From Oscillospiraceae bacterium (GTDB lineage Bacteria; Bacillota; Clostridia; Oscillospirales; Ruminococcaceae): DNA of 42,389 nt. The notes under the pieces were generated by a model that ran no database searches, had not been told where the DNA came from, and worked only from the letters and a program-made list of their open reading frames with translations. Made by a program: the position numbers and the translations under genes. Within the stretch, counting starts at the first letter, position 1. Every line of letters begins with the position of its first letter. Below, in pieces: positions 40,183 through 42,389 of this stretch. The stretch covers positions 1 through 42,389 of the forward strand of contig JAUNJC010000005.1 in NCBI GenBank assembly GCA_030523195.1, read 5' to 3'.

Positions 40183-42389
40183 TTATTTCAAACGAGTTGC
40201 CAATACTGTCAAGCCTGTCATAACCAACTGATAAAACAATAATGTCTGAGATGTCATATTATCATAACCATTCACCAAAATATAACCACTGCAAATGGAA
40301 AGCCCCACAATCACGGCAATGACTTGCAACAATAATCCTGCGGTGGCTGCCCGTTTGATTCTCCTTGCCTCCAACAACAGCCGTGCTGTTCCAAAGAATG
40401 AACCATTGTGAATGGTTGCTGCACTGACATCTTGTAACGGTTCTGTTTCCTGTGTAAATAAGTCATCATCTGCTGCTGGTAAAATTTTAAGCATACTATC
40501 CGGCACTGCAAACAATGTTGCAAGACGGCGAAGTGTCACACTGCTATCCACACTCTTAAGAATCACATTGATTTGTTCCTCTTTTAAATAACACATCTGC
40601 CGTTTTACCATTGGGTCGGCTGTAATATCCACCACAAACATAGCTGCCAGTACACCACTGACAGAAAGATATAGTACATCTTGATTGCCATCTGCCAATT
40701 CCAGTTCTCGAATTTTTGTCGGCAGCCCCTCAATATTATGCATGGTCATCATCTCTCGATTACCCAATAATACCCGACGATGGCGAATCCAACCACACAA
40801 TCCAAGGGAATCCTCATAGTTACAGTCCTCCACTTGATATAACATACCGGTCTGTTCCTCCACCAGTTCCGCAAATGCGTTTTGCAAAATACTACCTGCT
40901 GCATAAACCAAGCTAGCGGCATCCAACAATGCTTCCTCCACTTGAAATCCACCAAAATTTTTAATACCGCTGATTTTCACAGAACCTTTCGGAAACAGAG
41001 CAGAAGCAGAAAGCATAACTGCATTAACATCAAAAAAGTCATCTACACTTTGATAACCGAGCAAGGTGCAGGAATACGGACAGAGACGCTTGGACGCACT
41101 GTCCAGCGGCATATTGACCGTCAGCGGAATGCCAGCTGTACATCCAGCAGTCAGCAGCATCGTCAAGACGGACAAGAAAAATGGAATATTCTGAGCTGGA
41201 GATTCCAGCACCCCTATCCGAACGCCTGTAATGGCAGCAGCCAATAAAAGAGAAATCCCACCCACGATAGGAGCAAGCTTTCGACTAAATCGGTCTGCCA
41301 AATCAGAAGCATAGGTGTGCCGTAAAAAGTCAGACATCTGATTGGTCTTTCGTACAGTTGCCAAAATGGGATAGTCTCTTACTGCACCACGCGTCAGTGT
41401 TTCTGTTGCTGTTTCATTCTGCACGCAAGTCAGAATATACTTTTCAAAATCCTTTGTCAAAAGCGAAAAATTACGGGTGGCACGCCGAATAATAAACAGC
41501 TTACTAACAGAATTAATCAGTAAAATCAAGCTGGAAACCGGCAAAAAAATATGCACTAAATTCCGTTGCATTGGTTCTGGCACAAAAATAATAGAAATTA
41601 CTGTCAACAAACACGGAATCAAAGGCATGGCAGCAATGGTATCACTGTCTGCCTCCCGATGCAGCAAATTTTTCAATCCATTTGTAATCGTCGGGAACGT
41701 AATAAATAAGATCAACAATCCCAATACCAGATGAATCACACAATATCCCCGTACTGTCATCAAACGTGTCAGAGCAGGATAGAGTAAGGTATATCTGGAT
41801 TCTCCGATTGCTAAAAATATACCAATGATGGTCAAAATCGTCAAAGAGACTGTTCGGAAGAAAACCGCATTCCGCAGCAGGTTGATGTTAATACGAATTT
41901 CTGCTTCCTGATTGGGGATGGGCTTCGGTACGGGTGCAGCTGGCTTTTGTACCTTGACCTTTGGCGGTTTCTCTTTTTTTGTTTTCTTAGCAATTTTCTT
42001 TTGTTCCGGATCGGTATAGGTGCTTTCCTGCGCAACTACCTTTCGAAATCTAGCGGTGTAAGAAAGATTCTCCTCTTCTACAGAAGATGCAGCAGAATTC
42101 GATTCTTCCGAAACAGTCGCCGCAACAGAAACCGGTTCCTCAGCCCAATATTCCGATGCTGGTTCCTTTGTCCAAGGCTCCTGTATCGGCTCTTTCAGCA
42201 GATTTTCTGGCTCTGACTGTACATCCGAAACTACTGCATGTTTCTGCGAATGTTTTTGTTTTGGCTGTTTCTGCTGTTTGGATTTTTGCTGTTTTTGTTT
42301 TTTCTTCTTTACTTTTTTCGGATGGACAACCGATGGATTCGTCTCCTCCGACTGCGGTTCTGCAACCGGCTGTGCATAGCTGCTCTCCG
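40183..42389 (-). CDS. Large membrane protein resembling a catalytically dead P1B-type ATPase (5' partial)
   Basis: At least 734 residues; the frame is open to the right edge, so the true start is outside. Residues 1-~170 are disordered and rich in Lys, Gln, Glu and Pro. Several membrane helices follow, then a segment collinear with P1B-ATPases: LADRFSRKLAPIVGGISLL, a helix with GCTAG where CPCAL is expected, VMLSASALFPKG (40990-41010) where a DKTGTLT-G motif is expected, an N-domain-like part GLCGWIRHRRVLLGNREMM, VDITADPMVKRQMCYLKEE, and VILKSVDSSVTLRRLA where TGDN is expected, then C-terminal helices. The phosphorylated Asp is Ser. So it cannot be a normal pump. It is paired with an LCP gene. 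Confidence 0.6.
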   Translation of the reverse strand, partial: ESSYAQPVAEPQSEETNPSVVHPKKVKKKKQKQQKSKQQKQPKQKHSQKHAVVSDVQSEPENLLKEPIQEPWTKEPASEYWAEEPVSVAATVSEESNSAASSVEEENLSYTARFRKVVAQESTYTDPEQKKIAKKTKKEKPPKVKVQKPAAPVPKPIPNQEAEIRININLLRNAVFFRTVSLTILTIIGIFLAIGESRYTLLYPALTRLMTVRGYCVIHLVLGLLILFITFPTITNGLKNLLHREADSDTIAAMPLIPCLLTVISIIFVPEPMQRNLVHIFLPVSSLILLINSVSKLFIIRRATRNFSLLTKDFEKYILTCVQNETATETLTRGAVRDYPILATVRKTNQMSDFLRHTYASDLADRFSRKLAPIVGGISLLLAAAITGVRIGVLESPAQNIPFFLSVLTMLLTAGCTAGIPLTVNMPLDSASKRLCPYSCTLLGYQSVDDFFDVNAVMLSASALFPKGSVKISGIKNFGGFQVEEALLDAASLVYAAGSILQNAFAELVEEQTGMLYQVEDCNYEDSLGLCGWIRHRRVLLGNREMMTMHNIEGLPTKIRELELADGNQDVLYLSVSGVLAAMFVVDITADPMVKRQMCYLKEEQINVILKSVDSSVTLRRLATLFAVPDSMLKILPAADDDLFTQETEPLQDVSAATIHNGSFFGTARLLLEARRIKRAATAGLLLQVIAVIVGLSICSGYILVNGYDNMTSQTLLFYQLVMTGLTVLATRLK

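Overview
The window looks like chromosome of a gut or rumen Ruminococcus-type member of the Oscillospiraceae (Clostridia). The evidence is two secreted dockerin proteins, the SCIFF peptide with its radical SAM maturase, the Clostridia-specific TIGR04086 and CD1247-type proteins, an NfnAB ferredoxin:NADP oxidoreductase, spoIIR, sigma-A promoters with 17-bp spacers and strong GGAGG ribosome binding sites. The species cannot be fixed from sequence alone. All but one of the genes are on the minus strand, so operons read from high to low coordinates. The exception is a small XRE regulator at 4315-4545.

Layout from left to right. (1) 1-1425: an AT-rich operon of secreted proteins, a free-standing dockerin, a V8-like serine protease and a partial signal-peptide gene, behind a near-perfect promoter. 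(2) 1486-3305: the SCIFF ranthipeptide unit (scfA, hairpin, scfB). (3) 3406-5341: a TIGR04086 membrane protein, a gene-free repeat-rich 460 bp, the lone XRE gene and a lipoprotein with a Thr-rich linker. (4) 5420-8281: nfnA-nfnB-yajC. (5) 8439-9687: efp and a CD1247-type acidic zinc-ribbon protein. (6) 9728-14911: an LRR-dockerin protein, a CapA-like lipoprotein, and yqeG-aroQ-pepP. (7) 14938-15406: rpsU with a long structured leader. (8) 15435-33818: a compact run of housekeeping genes with many overlaps: topA-trmFO-plsX-rnc-radical SAM-smc-ftsY-rdgB-yhbY-nadD-yqeK-LCP-rsfS-membrane protein-leuS. (9) 34153-36214: trmH-like methyltransferase and dprA. (10) 36282-37715: infC-rpmI-rplT with an L20-type attenuator and an AUC start codon for infC. 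(11) 37790-42389: spoIIR, a proline-rich LCP protein and a very large membrane protein that runs off the right edge.

The most unusual items are these. The membrane protein at 40183-42389 aligns by eye with P1B-type metal ATPases but has lost every catalytic motif (DKTGTLT, TGD, CPC), so it looks like a pseudo-P-type ATPase paired with an LCP protein. A 178-bp element occurs twice (11337-11514 and 33978-34155). It has inverted ends, possible TA target duplications and six consecutive perfect hairpins, and it sits at the stop codon of the gene on its right both times. A second repeat family is shared between 3941-4185 and 37790-37861. EF-P is encoded in the same window as a YqeK with an eight-proline run, a plausible EF-P-dependent client. 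No tRNA, CRISPR array, phage or intact transposase gene was seen.
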